64,000 nt of DNA from Chlorocebus sabaeus (Eukaryota; Chordata; Mammalia; Primates; Cercopithecidae), in NCBI RefSeq assembly GCF_047675955.1, contig NC_132910.1:93336923-93400922 (forward strand), read 5' to 3'. The notes under the pieces are model-generated. The model saw only the letters and a program-made list of their open reading frames with translations. It was not told the origin of the DNA and made no database searches. How positions within the stretch are numbered: position 1 is the first letter of the stretch; every line of letters starts with the position of its first letter. This document shows positions 11,736 through 22,740 of this stretch, in pieces. Position numbers and translations under genes: made by a program.

Positions 11736-12959
11736 AAAATACTAAGGCCTGAACAGATATAGATGAGACCTCTTGGTGAGAAAGGGATGAAGCAAAGGCT
11801 GTCACTGTAGCATTTGGAATATTCTGGTTCACCGACAATGTCATGCCTCCTGAGAATTGCAAGCCTTCCTTTGGAATTCATTTTCCCTTTTTTGGTCTTG
11901 TCAGCAGTTCTTCTTTCTATTTTTCTTCACTATTCCCCCTCCCTGTCCCTTCCTGGAACATAAGAATGTCTTCCTGACTACAAATTTAAAACATTCTTAC
12001 AGCTTCCTTTTGTCTAGACTTTTATGATGTCAAATAAAGCAAGGCAGACCAATTAATGGTAGTGATCATGTAGAAAATCATGTTTCCTATTCCATCTTGA
12101 ATATTTTTTAAGGTTCATCTAAAACAAATTTCCTTCTCTATCAACCCCAGAAGTTCAAAATTAAACTAACTAAATTTATCTTAAAAACAAAACAAAACCA
12201 GGTAGCATAGAGTGGGTTATTCTCACTCTTTCATGGAATTCCTATGGACTACTTCACAAGTCTTAATTGTTGCCAACAAGATGCTGCTTCAGCTACTAAT
12301 ACAGCAACTGAACACAGGACTTTAGTGCTCAAATTTATGCAAGACATACTCCTCAGACTAGTCAACCTTGTTACAATGAGCATGGGCATTGCTGTCCTGA
12401 GGGTGTCAGGAGAGTGAGGACTGCTCCATTTTTTGTAGGTGAGTAGCTGAAAATCAGGCAGTGGGGCTGCCTGAAATGCTAGGAGTCTGTTGGAGATCCA
12501 GACCCAGAGAAGGAAAAGGCCATGCTGTCCTGAGTCTGCACACTAGACTGGCAGCACCTGGACCTCATGCAAGTGCATCTGCTCATTGGTAGGTGAGGGC
12601 AAAGCATCATCCCTCTGGACAGTCTCAGCTGGCAGGCAGAGGGAAAGATATTGGTTATCGCAGAGGGACACCTCTCAGCAGGGATAGAGCCCAGATCCTC
12701 GTCCTAGAAAACTGTCACACCTGGAAATGTCTCTGATAATGAATGTGTCTCATTTCTTTAAAAAAAAAAAGTGTTACTCTAATTCTCTATGTATCTCAAA
12801 TTAGAATATATCATCACATTTACTTGTCTTACTTGGAAGGAGACACATAAGTGTCTTTAATCAAACATTAAAATTTGACTACAACAGAAATGTTTTGCTC
12901 TGCCTCACAGTATGAATTTTCCAGAAGGAAGCTGCCTGCTTAACCAGGATTCCATATCC
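11736..12959. other. Unique DNA, no gene seen
   Basis: No repeat or gene is recognised. The part from 12360 to 12720 is less AT-rich than its surroundings but shows no CpG cluster, exon or motif I can defend. Confidence 0.6.
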
Positions 12960-13221
12960 TAGAAACCCTGCTCCCAGGAGCAGCCATGTGGCTAGTTCTC
13001 ACGAATGAAATGTACATGCAAGTGATGTTTGCTGTAACCAAGCTGGATTTTGCAAAAGTGAATATATACACTCTCTCCACTGTCTCATTCTTCTTCCAAT
13101 GGCCATACATAGAGGAGTCCAGTCTTTATGTGGTGGCTGAGCTGCACCTGAGTCCCAAAATTACCACATGAAAGAAAGCCTTCTGCCAGCCATCACTACT
13201 GGTAGTAGACTGTTAAATAAT
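12960..13221 (+). mobile_element. Old LTR-like element, 5' part, split by MLT1
   Basis: Text such as gagcagccatgtggctag and gaatgaaatgtacatgcaag resembles an old mammalian LTR-like repeat (gtggccatgtgactaagttc, ccaatgaaatgtgagc). The matching 3' part, with its polyadenylation signal, resumes at 13816 after a 594-bp insertion. The family is not assigned. Confidence 0.55.
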
Positions 13222-13815
13222 TGTGTTAGTTTTCTACTGGTGTGTAACAAATTACCACAAACTTAGCTGCTTAAAATAACATCCATTTATTTGTTCACAG
13301 CTTTGTAGGTTAGAAGTCCAAGCATGATATGGCTGGATTCTCAAGTCTCACTTGGCTGAAATCAAGGTGTCAGCTGGCTGTGTCCTCATTTAGAGGCTTC
13401 ACTGTAGAAAGATGTGCTTCAAAGCTTTCTCAGGCTTCTCAGAATCTAGTTTCTTGCAACTCTTGAACTGTGGTCCTTATTTTCTTGATGGCTGTTCACA
13501 GGAGGCTGCTCTAAACTCCTGGGTTCACACACCAGCAGCCCTTGCCAAGCTCCCTCCTCCATTAAATTCAGCAACAGAGGATCTTCTTGGCATCAAATCT
13601 TCTCTAACTTCTGTTTTTAGGAAGAACTCACTCTCTTTTAAAGGATTACCTGATTAGGTCAGGCTCTTCTTGGATGATCTCTCTTTTAACTGGGCTATAT
13701 AATATGACCTAATCATGAGATTAAGTGCTATTATATCACAGCATTGAGGATTATGCAGGGATGTACATCATGGAGTGCTAATTTTGGGAACAATCTTAGA
13801 ATTCTGCCTACCACA
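13222..13815 (-). mobile_element. MLT1-type solo LTR (ERVL-MaLR), reverse
   Basis: On the plus strand it begins TGTGTTAGTTTTCTACTGG, continues aacaaattaccacaaactta and gctgcttaaaataac, and ends TCTGCCTACCACA. This is the reverse complement of an LTR that starts TGTGGTAGGCAGA and ends near AAACTAACACA. Both ends carry the TG...CA of an LTR. It is bounded by perfect 5-bp duplications ATAAT at 13217-13221 and 13816-13820, as expected for this class. No internal retroviral sequence is present, so it is a solo LTR. Confidence 0.85.
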
Positions 13816-13890
13816 ATAATCAAGAAATAAACTTCCATTGTGCTAAGACACTAAAATTTGGATATTTACATTAACTTTGACAGAATAATT
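13816..13890 (+). mobile_element. Old LTR-like element, 3' part
   Basis: The text aagaaataaacttccattgt followed by gctaagacactaaaatttgg is the polyadenylation-signal end of an LTR (AAATAAA near 13826). Joined to 13221 it restores the usual order, which shows that the MLT1 LTR landed inside it. Confidence 0.6.
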
Positions 13891-13902
13891 TAGACCCTCT
13901 GT

Positions 13903-15322
13903 TCTTTTTAATTTTACTAGGTTCTGGAAGAACATGTGGTGTTTGGTTATGTGGATAATTTCTTTAGTGGTGATTTCTGAGATTTTGGTGCACCCATCAC
14001 CTGAGCAGGGTACACTGTGCCCAATGTGCAGCCTTTAATCCCTCACCCCACTCCCACCATTCCCCAAGTCCCCAAAATCTACTGTATCATTCTTATGCCT
14101 TTGTGTCTTCATAGCTTAGCTCCGATTTATAAGTGAGAAATATTATGTTTGGTTTTCCATTCCTGAGTTACTTCATTTAGAATAATGGTCTGCACCTCCA
14201 TCTACGTTGCTGTGAATGCCATTATTTGATTTCTTTTTATGGTTGACCACATTTTCTTTATCTACTCACTGATTGATGGGCATATGGCCTGGTTCTATAT
14301 TTTTACAATTATGAATTGTGCTGCTATAAACATGCATGTACAAGTGTCTTTTTCATATGACTCCTTTTTCTCTGGGTAGATACCCAGTAGTGGGATTGCT
14401 GGATCAAATGGTAGATCTACCTTTAGTTCATTAAGGAATCTCTGCACTGTTTTCCATAGTGGTTGTACTAGTTTACATTCCCACCAGCAGTGTAAAAGTG
14501 TTCTTTTTTCACCACATTCACATCAACATCTATTATTTTTTTTATGTTTTAATTGTGGCCATTTCTGAAGGAGTAAGGTGATATCACATTGTAGTTTTGA
14601 TTTGCATTTTCCTTATAATGAGTGACATTGAGCATTTTTTCATAGGCTTGTTAGCCATTTATATTTCTCTTGAGAATTATTTATGTCCTTAGCCCACTTT
14701 TTGATAGAATTATTTGTTTTTTTCTTGCTGACTTGAGTTTCTTGTAAATTCTGAATATTATCCCTTTGTCAGATGCATAGTTTGCAAAGATTTCCTCCCA
14801 CACTGTGAGTTGTCTGTTTACTCTGCTGATTATTTCTTTTGCTGTGAAGAAGCTCTTTAGTTTAATTAAATGTCATTTATTTATCTTTGTTCTTGTTGCA
14901 TTTACTTTTGCGTTCTTGGTTATGAATTCTTTGCCTAAGTCAATATCTAGAAGGGTTTTTCTAATGTTAACTTCTAGAATTTTTATGATTTCAGGTCTTA
15001 GATTTAAGTCTTTGATCCATCTTGAGTCAATTTGTGTATAAGGTCAGACACGAGGATCCAGTTTCAGTCTTTTACATGTGACTTGCCAATTGTGCCAGCA
15101 CCATTTGTTGAATAGAGTGTCCTTTACCTTCTTTATGTTTCCCTACTTTTGCTTGCTTTGTTGATGATTAGTTGGCTGTAAGTATTTGACTTTATTTCTG
15201 GGTTCTGTATTCTGTTCCATTGGTCTATGTGCCTATTTTTATACCAGTGCCATGCTGTTTTCTTGGCTACAGGCTTAAAGTATAGTTTGAATTTGGGTAA
15301 TATAATGCCTCCAGATTTGTTC
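13903..15322 (-). mobile_element. 5'-truncated L1, reverse orientation
   Basis: Reverse-complement L1 3' UTR and ORF2 end are clear: ggtgatttctgagattttgg and TGCACCCATCACCTGAGCAG (3' UTR), then ccatagtggttgtactagtt, tacattcccaccagcagtgt and TGCCAATTGTGCCAGCACCA. The 3' UTR wording suggests an older primate L1P or L1MA class. The element stops in ORF2 near 15322. ORF2 is interrupted throughout and encodes nothing intact. Confidence 0.93.
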
Positions 15323-16199
15323 TAATGAAATTTTGGATTTATTTAGTGTGTAGTTATGAGCAAATAAAGCAAAATAGTTAACATTAAAACTTCATTTACT
15401 ATTTTAAGGCCAGCAAACATGTATCAAGCACATATTATGATTCAATCACTATTACAAGCACTGACAATCTCAGAGAGTAAGAGATTAAGAAGACAAGGTA
15501 TATTTTGCTGATACGCAATAACAATGACATGGTAATAGTCAGACATCTAATAATAATTGCTAAGAATCTTCAGTTTTCTAAAATCTATCAGCTAGTCTTC
15601 GATAACAGTTTTCCAGTTGTTTAATTTCAATTTCGCATGGAGAAAATGATGCATGTACAAATCTAAATGATTTAGGCCACATAATCTTAGAGATGGAAGG
15701 AATGTCTCAGTTAACCTAAAAAAAAAAAACAAACATCTATGCAATATGAAAATTATATCTGAAATATTCCTAGGAAAAAACTTAACATTTCTTGTTCAAC
15801 ATTTGGAATTTCTAGCTTACTATATCTCACAAATCGGTATCGTAAAGGTAGTGTTACAAACTCGCATGCCCACAGGCTCCAGGTAGGTTAAATTAATGAA
15901 AGGAGTGGGCTGGGTGTTTGAGACAACAGGAATTGGAGAGGACTCCGGCAAAATGGAATCATATTTCTAGTATTTAAGGAGTGACAACTACCCAACTTCA
16001 AAGGATTGAAAAAATTCTAAGAAATATTCCTTCAAATATTAACAATGGGTAAATATTAATTCTTTTGAAAGTGGGCTATTATCACCATTTACCGATTTTT
16101 ACCAGAAACATGCTTTGTAAGTAAGGTGAGTGGGCCAAAGCAAGCCCACTACTATTTTAGTAAAAATATTTTTTAAAATGTGCTACCCTAAAACAGTTA
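15323..16199. other. Unique AT-rich DNA, no gene seen
   Basis: No recognisable repeat or gene. A 10-A run lies near 15720-15729. Confidence 0.6.
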
Positions 16200-16380
16200 T
16201 TATGAATCTTGACAACACAGTAGAATCACCTGTAACATGTTTTTGGTTTTGTGTTTGTTTTAAATGCCAATTCACAGGTCACACCCCAGAATAATTAAAT
16301 CAGAATGTTCAAGGGAAGGACCCAAGCATCAGTATTTTTAAGGTTAATACTCTACTTGATTCTAATGTGCAGTCAAGTTA
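16200..16380 (+). mobile_element. MER5A hAT element
   Basis: Both halves are visible: CACAGTAGAATCACCTGTAA, then cacaccccagaataattaaa, AAGCATCAGTATTTTTAAGG and gattctaatgtgcagtcaag. The order follows MER5A from end to end. It includes a GTTTTGTGTTTGTTT insertion-like stretch at about 16244-16260. Confidence 0.8.
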
Positions 16381-16572
16381 AAGTAAAGAACTATTACTAT
16401 AAAATAAATTAGATTACTTTTTGGTAAGAATGAGCCTCACAAACTAGCTCTAAGTCCTATGAGGAGTCTTAAAACGTATTGTGCCATGTTCAAGCCATCA
16501 AATATGGTTCCCTTTGAAAAGGACACACAAAAAAAGTTAACAGACTCTCAGAGCTGGAACATTTTTAGGAAA

Positions 16573-16765
16573 GGTTCCTCAAATGTTAGTGTGCATACTC
16601 ATCACCTGCTGGTCAACAGCTGGTCAGGAGGATGGTCTCCAGACCATTCTCTAGAAGTCTGTTAGAAATGCAGTATCTCTGACTTGCCCCAGACATGTGA
16701 ATCATAGTGTTCATTTTGGTAAGATTCCCAATTCATTCATATGTACATTAATGTTTGAGAAGCTT
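16573..16765 (+). mobile_element. MER20-like hAT remnant
   Basis: The left end TTCCTCAAATGTTAGTGTGC resembles TTCTCAAACTTTAGTGTGCA and continues atcacctgctgg. The middle shows GTTAGAAATGCAGTATCTCT and CTTGCCCCAGACATGTGAAT. The right end ATGTTTGAGAAGCTTTGG resembles a TTTGAGAACCACTG terminus. The exact subfamily is uncertain. Confidence 0.6.
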
Positions 16766-17049
16766 TGGTTTGGAAGAATGCTCATGAATGAAATGGGTCG
16801 TAATGAGAACAGTAGGTCTTCCTTGCACCTAAACATGCCTGAAATAGAAATGAGGTTTATTATTCCGGTTATGAAGATCTTTTTTTTAATGTCAAGCAAC
16901 TGTAAAAGTTCCAGATGATACCTTCCAGCAGACAGCTGCCCCCTTTTTATGTGAGGCAAATGGCAGGTGAGGTAAAGGGTAGGGACTCACTCTTCAATCA
17001 AGTCAGAGATTGATCTGGGACAGAGCTGGGCTGGAATTGTTTATAAAAT

Positions 17050-17452
17050 TCAGGGTCATTGGCTGAATTGTGTTTCTCCAATATTCATATATTGAAGCCC
17101 TTACTTCCAAGTAGCTCAGAATATAATTATTTGAGATAGGGCCTTTACAGAAGTGATTCATTTAAAATGAGACCCATAGGATAGGGTGCTAATCCAATGT
17201 AACTGGTGTCTTTGTAAGAAGAAGAGGAGATACTAGAAAAGCTCATGCCCAGAGGAGAGACCATGCAAAGAGGCAGCAAGAGGGCTGCTGTCTGCGAGTC
17301 AAGGAGAGAGGCTTTGAAGAAGCCAACCTTGCCAGCACCTTGATCTTAGATTTGCAGACTCCAGGTCTGTGAGAAAATAAATTTTTGTTGCTTAAGTTAC
17401 CCAATCTATTGGTAGACTGGGTATTTCTTATGGGTTTCCCCAGCCAACTAAG
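17050..17452 (+). mobile_element. MLT1-type LTR (ERVL-MaLR), forward
   Basis: The text ggctgaattgtgtttctcc, TATATTGAAGCCCTTACTTC, TAATCCAATGTAACTGGTGT, ccagcaccttgatcttagat, then AAATAAATTTTTGTTGCTTA and GCCAACTAAGAC matches an MLT1B/C-type LTR nearly end to end. A polyadenylation signal AATAAA lies near 17377. No internal provirus follows. Confidence 0.88.
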
Positions 17453-19984
17453 ACTCTGAATCTACCTGTGTTATCTGGTATGGCCCTCTGTGATTTTCAA
17501 CCAACAGCCCGACTGGCCTTTGCTTCTCAGCCCTGAAAAAGTGGAGATTGTAAGACATTCCACTATACTTCTTTAACATTACACCCGACATAGTCTCAGA
17601 ATCTGACAAAAGCCTTTAGAGGGAGACCAGCCATGAGTCTGAATCTCCTCTGGACTCTAAATGTGTCATTCCGACTATGCATGAAAATCCGAATCTCTGC
17701 TGAGTGCTATGCCTGCCAGCTGCCACCTTGTTTGGCAAAACCTTAATATTCAGACTTCTAGTCACAGGGAGACTCTGTGAATACCTCCAGGTGAAAAACG
17801 GCTTTTTAGTTTCTCAGTGTCAACTCAGCACTCCCTCTAGGGCATCTCTTGCCTGTTGTCAGTTTCTCTCTCCAGTTTCCCAAGCACTGTGAAACTATGG
17901 GGACTTTCACTCTTCTTTTTGGAAGCCTTTGACCTGGTTCTTTAGCCTCCTGCAAAGAGTCAGAATTCACCAAGTCTCTTCTGAGAAAAGAAAAATGGCC
18001 ACTTATTTGAGCTCCCTGAATTCTCCATTTCTCACTTCATCCAACACAACTGCTGAAAGCTTTGCTGATTTCTCTTTCTCCAAGCAGCAGCTGCAGCAAC
18101 AGCAGCAGCAGCAGCTCTCTGTCTAGGCAAAGGCCTATTCTTCAGCCCACTCTAAGAGTCAGCAAATACCCCTAGACAAAAATCATGGCTCCTGATAGCT
18201 CAACGTTGAAAGGTTCTCCTTGCTCTATAAATTTGGTCTCTCTAGTTATTTTTGCTCTGATAGCTTAATGGTGCTTTTAAACATGTGATTTTTTGCAATC
18301 AGCCCAGCTTCTTTTCTAGGTGTTGCCAGAAGGAGCAGTGCTTGTCCCACCTGCCACATCCTACCCTAACTGAACTCCTCAATATCCATAAAAGTGATTG
18401 GTAAACTAATAAATCTTCCAAACATGTGGTCAAGGGATAAAAAAAATGATATTCAACAGAGTATGGTTATATGTAATTGGAGAGGAAAAAAATGCCATTT
18501 AAATTTTGGTCTGTCTGTTATGTCTTTGACAAACTGGTACAAATGCGTAATGACATTTGGTTCCTTTGGTAAGACTAGAGCTTACCTGGAAGCCTAAACA
18601 CCATCCCAATTAACCAGTTTGGATAAACAGTAATTCTTGAGTGGGATACGCTATCTTGGGTTTTACTCACTAAATGTGATCATCTTTCAAATGTCAAGCA
18701 CAGTCTACCAAATTATGTATACAAGTCCATTCTACAGACGTCCATGCCAAAAAGAAACACTAGTTAAGACAAACATAAGCACTCTTTTAGTTTGGATGCT
18801 CTAACCTTAGATGTATTCATTTCTTTAAAGCAGAGATGTTCACACCACAGCTCCTAGTCACATGTGTCTCTTTATGTTTAATTGGTGGCTCTTTAAAACT
18901 TCTAATTTCTCTATATGAATGTGCCATTATACTAAATTCTACCAGTCATACAGGACTCATGTAGTTCTTTAGGTTAATAGTGACTGTAAATGTGGCTCCA
19001 GAGTCATATAACTCTGACTATCCCTGCCATTACCCACATTTTATTCCACTTCCCTTTCCAACTATTACAGAGGTCTATTGCAAGCAGGTGAAAGAATACT
19101 GAATGACAACAATATCTGTAGACATTACCTTCCTTTATCAGAGAATCACTGAAAGATACAGGTTCTGCTGAAAATAAGAGATGCTAGGTATGAAGTTTCG
19201 TTTTCATGGAAGTCAAAGAGGTCTCCTTACAGCTTTTCTGAGAATAAGTGATTCTGTCCTCCATACTACTTATTTCTGGGTCTTCCTGAAATGAACAATA
19301 GGCTGGGAAGCAAGCATTGTACAGACCCCATCGATTTTCTTCCACTATGTGTTATGAGCCAAGTCCTGACCTGTGCACTTAACTAAAGCAAGAAGGAGAA
19401 ACCTCTAAAGAGCTGTATAAAGTAGGACAGACAACAGCTTTCCTTTAAGTAGTAAGGGATGTTTACATATTTTACAAATAGAAATAAAGGAGCTCTTTGT
19501 ACTGTAAAGCCACAATCTAAAAATGTGTTTTATAGGCACTAAAGATAATAGCTGATAACTTGTTAAACAACTGTTCTTTATAAGCTGAGAACTCCATTTC
19601 TGCTGACTCCCAAAGCCTCACATGAGGATATTATTAACATATGAAACATAGAGTGCAATTCAAAACTCATGTATGCTACTAACAGTTGTTATCAGATCAA
19701 ACTTCCACCACTACCTTCATCCATTTCCTCTCTCTACCACTTCAATATGCAAAAATAATTGTGCCGTCATTCTAAAACGTGGAGAATCATTACGGCTGAT
19801 CACTTATCCTCAGCATTACACCTGGATGGCGATAGGCTACCCTAGAAACTTTCTGCCCTAGAAATACTGTAAAACTTAGAGTTGATACATAATAATGGAA
19901 GCAAGGAAATAATATATGTTTAATCTTTGGGTTAATTATTTCAGGGCATGTCATTTTTTTTTTTTACTTGTATTATTTCATTAC
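17453..19984. other. Unique DNA, no gene seen
   Basis: No gene or interspersed repeat is called. A short CAG array at 18084-18114 lies here, as do small open frames without motifs. A T run of 10 lies at about 19956-19965. Confidence 0.55.
18084..18114 (+). repeat. Short imperfect CAG trinucleotide array
   Basis: Two CAG units, a CTG, then CAG, CAA and five more CAG units read without a frame break. In one frame they would encode a short glutamine run near the end of a 65-codon open frame (17929-18126). That frame has no known domain, so coding use is not supported. Confidence 0.85.
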
Positions 19985-20150
19985 AGTTCTGTGTTGCATT
20001 ATTATTGCTTTGCCCATTTTACAGATGAGAAAACTGGGTTTCAGAAAACTGGGATAATTTGCCCAGGGTCACTTCATTAGCAAGTGGCAGATTAGACATT
20101 AAACAGTCTCCTTCCAAAATCTGTGCCCCTTCCATGGCTGTGTGCCTCCT
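19985..20150 (-). mobile_element. MIR SINE, reverse orientation
   Basis: The clear reverse MIR order is TTGCCCATTTTACAGATGAG, AAAACTGGGTTTCAG, aatttgcccagggtcacttc, ATTAGCAAGTGGCAGATTAG. Confidence 0.85.
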
Positions 20151-20768
20151 CAGAGCCCAGACTGATGGTGACTTTAATTGTCTTCCCTAGGGCTGCTTAA
20201 TTAGAGTTTTAAAAAGCAAATATCTATTAGCCTCAGGGAATAGAAACAGACACAATTTATCACACTACCAGACTCAAAAACGCAATCGTTAGGTATTAAC
20301 AGCCCCCAATTAAGACCACAGTCATGAGTTAATGAACAAGCCATTAGACAGAAAACAGTAATATGAACAAAAGCACATGTCTATTAATCTGTTGCTCACT
20401 GAAAGTCATTAGTCCCAACAATATAAGGCTAAATAATTTCTAAGTAGCTTTAAAACAAAACTATCATGATACTGCTTATGTATTCCAGATAATTTACAAC
20501 CTGGACTTTGAAGATCCAGTCAAAAGAAGATCACCAAACTCCCCATACAAATTAACTGGCTTACATGATCAGCCTACAAATTATTATTTACATGAATTGA
20601 AAAAAAAAAAATGTACATGGGCACGGAGTGGATGGGGCTTTCAAGGTAGCTGTCCAGTGAAGTTTCCTGTTTGTCAGGCAAAATTGTGATAACTGCAGTA
20701 GATCTATTCTACTGTCACAAGAGTTTCTTTCTCTATAGAATTCTACCAGAGCATCTAATAGTTTAATT

Positions 20769-20850
20769 AATGGTTCTCAACATGGGCTGCACTTTACAAT
20801 TACCCGAAGAAGTTTTAGAAACTGCTGATTCCAGGGCCCTACTTGTTTAC
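20769..20850 (+). mobile_element. MER5A hAT fragment
   Basis: AATGGTTCTCAACATGGGCT, then GCACTTTACAATTACCCGAA and GCTGATTCCAGGGCCC, match the first half of MER5A. Confidence 0.7.
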
Positions 20851-20889
20851 ACTCCTTTAACTGGGTCATTCTAATCACTCAACATTCTT

Positions 20890-21100
20890 TTTCACCACTC
20901 TACTTAATTCTCTAAACAACCCTGTGAGAAAACCAAGACTCAATCTTTAACTTTCAACCTGTAAAATAAATAATACTACTCAAAGAGAAGTTAGCTTTCT
21001 TCCCAGGTTAGGTGACTAGTAAGTGGAGGAGGGAATATTGCAACTTGAATCTGCTGTATTCCAAAACCAATGCTTTTAACCCTCTGCTATGTTGCCTACA
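20890..21100 (-). mobile_element. MIR SINE, reverse orientation
   Basis: Reverse MIR text: TCTCTAAACAACCCTGTGAG, a diverged middle, GGTTAGGTGACTAGTAAGTG, then CTTTTAACCCTCTGCTATGT and TGCCTAC. This nearly full element reaches the MIR 5' end on the right. Confidence 0.8.
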
Positions 21101-21784
21101 ACTTAGGACTGAAGTCCCAGCACAAGTCTACTACACAAAGACCATGAAGGGAAGTTAAAGCAAAGCTCCCAGTTTTCCTGAAGCAGAGGAAATTGTGATA
21201 GCGGCACTCTAAACAGGCACTAGAACCATGTCTTTTCTCTAAGAAAAACTGTTTTGCAGTGTCTGTGGCCCACTGCATGGCTCACTCAGTGTTGTTTTAA
21301 AAGAGCTAAGGTATTAAATTCAATGTCATGAACTCTTCTGAGGAAGAAAATCAGGAAATGTACAGTTTCTATAGAAAAAAAGAAAAGTATTTCAAGCTTC
21401 AAAAGACTGACAAAATGAAGAACAAAATTTCATTATGTTGAGGGCTTCTTTACTACAATAAACCAACTACATACTGAAGCCTAAGTCCTTGCGGATGGCA
21501 GCTGAGAGATCGATTTCCTACATTTCAAACCATAAGTCAGCCATTATTCTAAAGTGTGATACAATCAGATCTGCAAGGTCAAAAGTATATTCACAATAGT
21601 ATTTAAATGGCATTTTCCTTTTTCACTCTAATTCCTTCACCAGTGTACAGTGGAGTTTTCCATATGCTAAAAGACATGAGATATCACAAGAGGTTGAATG
21701 CAGAGAAGCAGACATGACAATGCAGGTCTCTCCTTTTGATCAGACATTAAGAAGATTTGCAAAAATGTAAAACAATGCCACTGT

Positions 21785-22031
21785 CTCGGTATATATTTTT
21801 TTGGTTTTCCAAAACAAAATTTTTAAAATCATGTGTTATTTAACATATGAGTTTATTATTTGCCATTTTAAATGAATTCATAAATATTTTTTAAATTTTG
21901 GAGTTTTATTTTCTTATGTGGGAAATATTCATAGTTAATATAACTGTATAAACATAAGCTCTTTGGGATTCTTGATCATTTTTAAGACTGTAAAAGGGTC
22001 CTAAGACCAAAAGTTTGAGAAATACTGCCAC
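21785..22031 (+). mobile_element. Charlie/MER hAT remnant
   Basis: The right part reads TTGATCATTTTTAAGACTGT, then aaaagggtcctaagaccaaa and AGTTTGAGAAATACTGC. This matches a Charlie-type terminus (GGGGTCCTGAGACCAAAAAG, TTTGAGAACCACTG). The left end and subfamily are uncertain. Confidence 0.6.
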
Positions 22032-22369
22032 GGTGGGTCTCAGTATTACATTAATCTTACCTCTTAAAGACAGCTTCTTTCCAGAGTCTCCTTCAGAGGT
22101 GGATGTGATGATTACCACAGACATCCAATAATCTCACCAGTCTGAACCACTAAGACTCCCTGGACTTTCCTTGCTCTCACCTCCCTCCATGCCTTTGCAT
22201 GTGCTGATCTGTCCTTTTAAGTACAAAAGATATGTTCATGAACAAGGAATGATCACTTTATGAACTACTTTCTAGCATCAGGAAGACATGGAAAATATCA
22301 AAATGTGTAAAGAAAGTAAAATATTAAAATAGGGTAATAAAATACAGTATAACTAGGTGGGAGTGCTTT

Positions 22370-22740
22370 ACCTACAGTGGTGAGGTGGGTTTCCCTGAGC
22401 AGGTAACTTTGATTCAGACCTGCATAACGCAGAGGAGCCAGCTCAGAGAAACTAAGGGAGAATAGTATTTTAGGCCAACGCAACATCAAGTGCAAAGACC
22501 CTGGGGCCAAAGAGGCTGAAAAACGAAAGAAAATAAAGGGGAAAGAAGCGAAAGGTTGGGTGGAAGAAAGGCAGGGCTCTAGGAACACAGGGTTTATGTT
22601 ACAATTACAATGGGAAATGCTAGCTGGGTTTTAAGCCAAAAAATGACGTGATATTTTTCATGCATTAAAAATATTACTCTGATGTGTGGAGAACGGACTG
22701 CAGGAGGTCAAGTGTGGAAGGATAAGCAATTAGGAGCCAT
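22370..22740 (+). mobile_element. Ancient unassigned interspersed repeat
   Basis: The text aacatcaagtgcaaagaccc with TGGGGCCAAAGAGGCTG, then gctgggttttaagccaaaaa, ATGACGTGATA and atgtgtggagaacggactgc, is characteristic of a common old mammalian repeat. Shorter relatives lie at 10370-10700 and 48580-48960. I do not name the family. Confidence 0.55.

Noticed and set aside
11521..11862. 113-codon minus-strand frame rich in Leu, Pro, Ser and Phe
   Set aside because: It is the complement of a GA-rich low-complexity tract, which removes stops and gives this composition.
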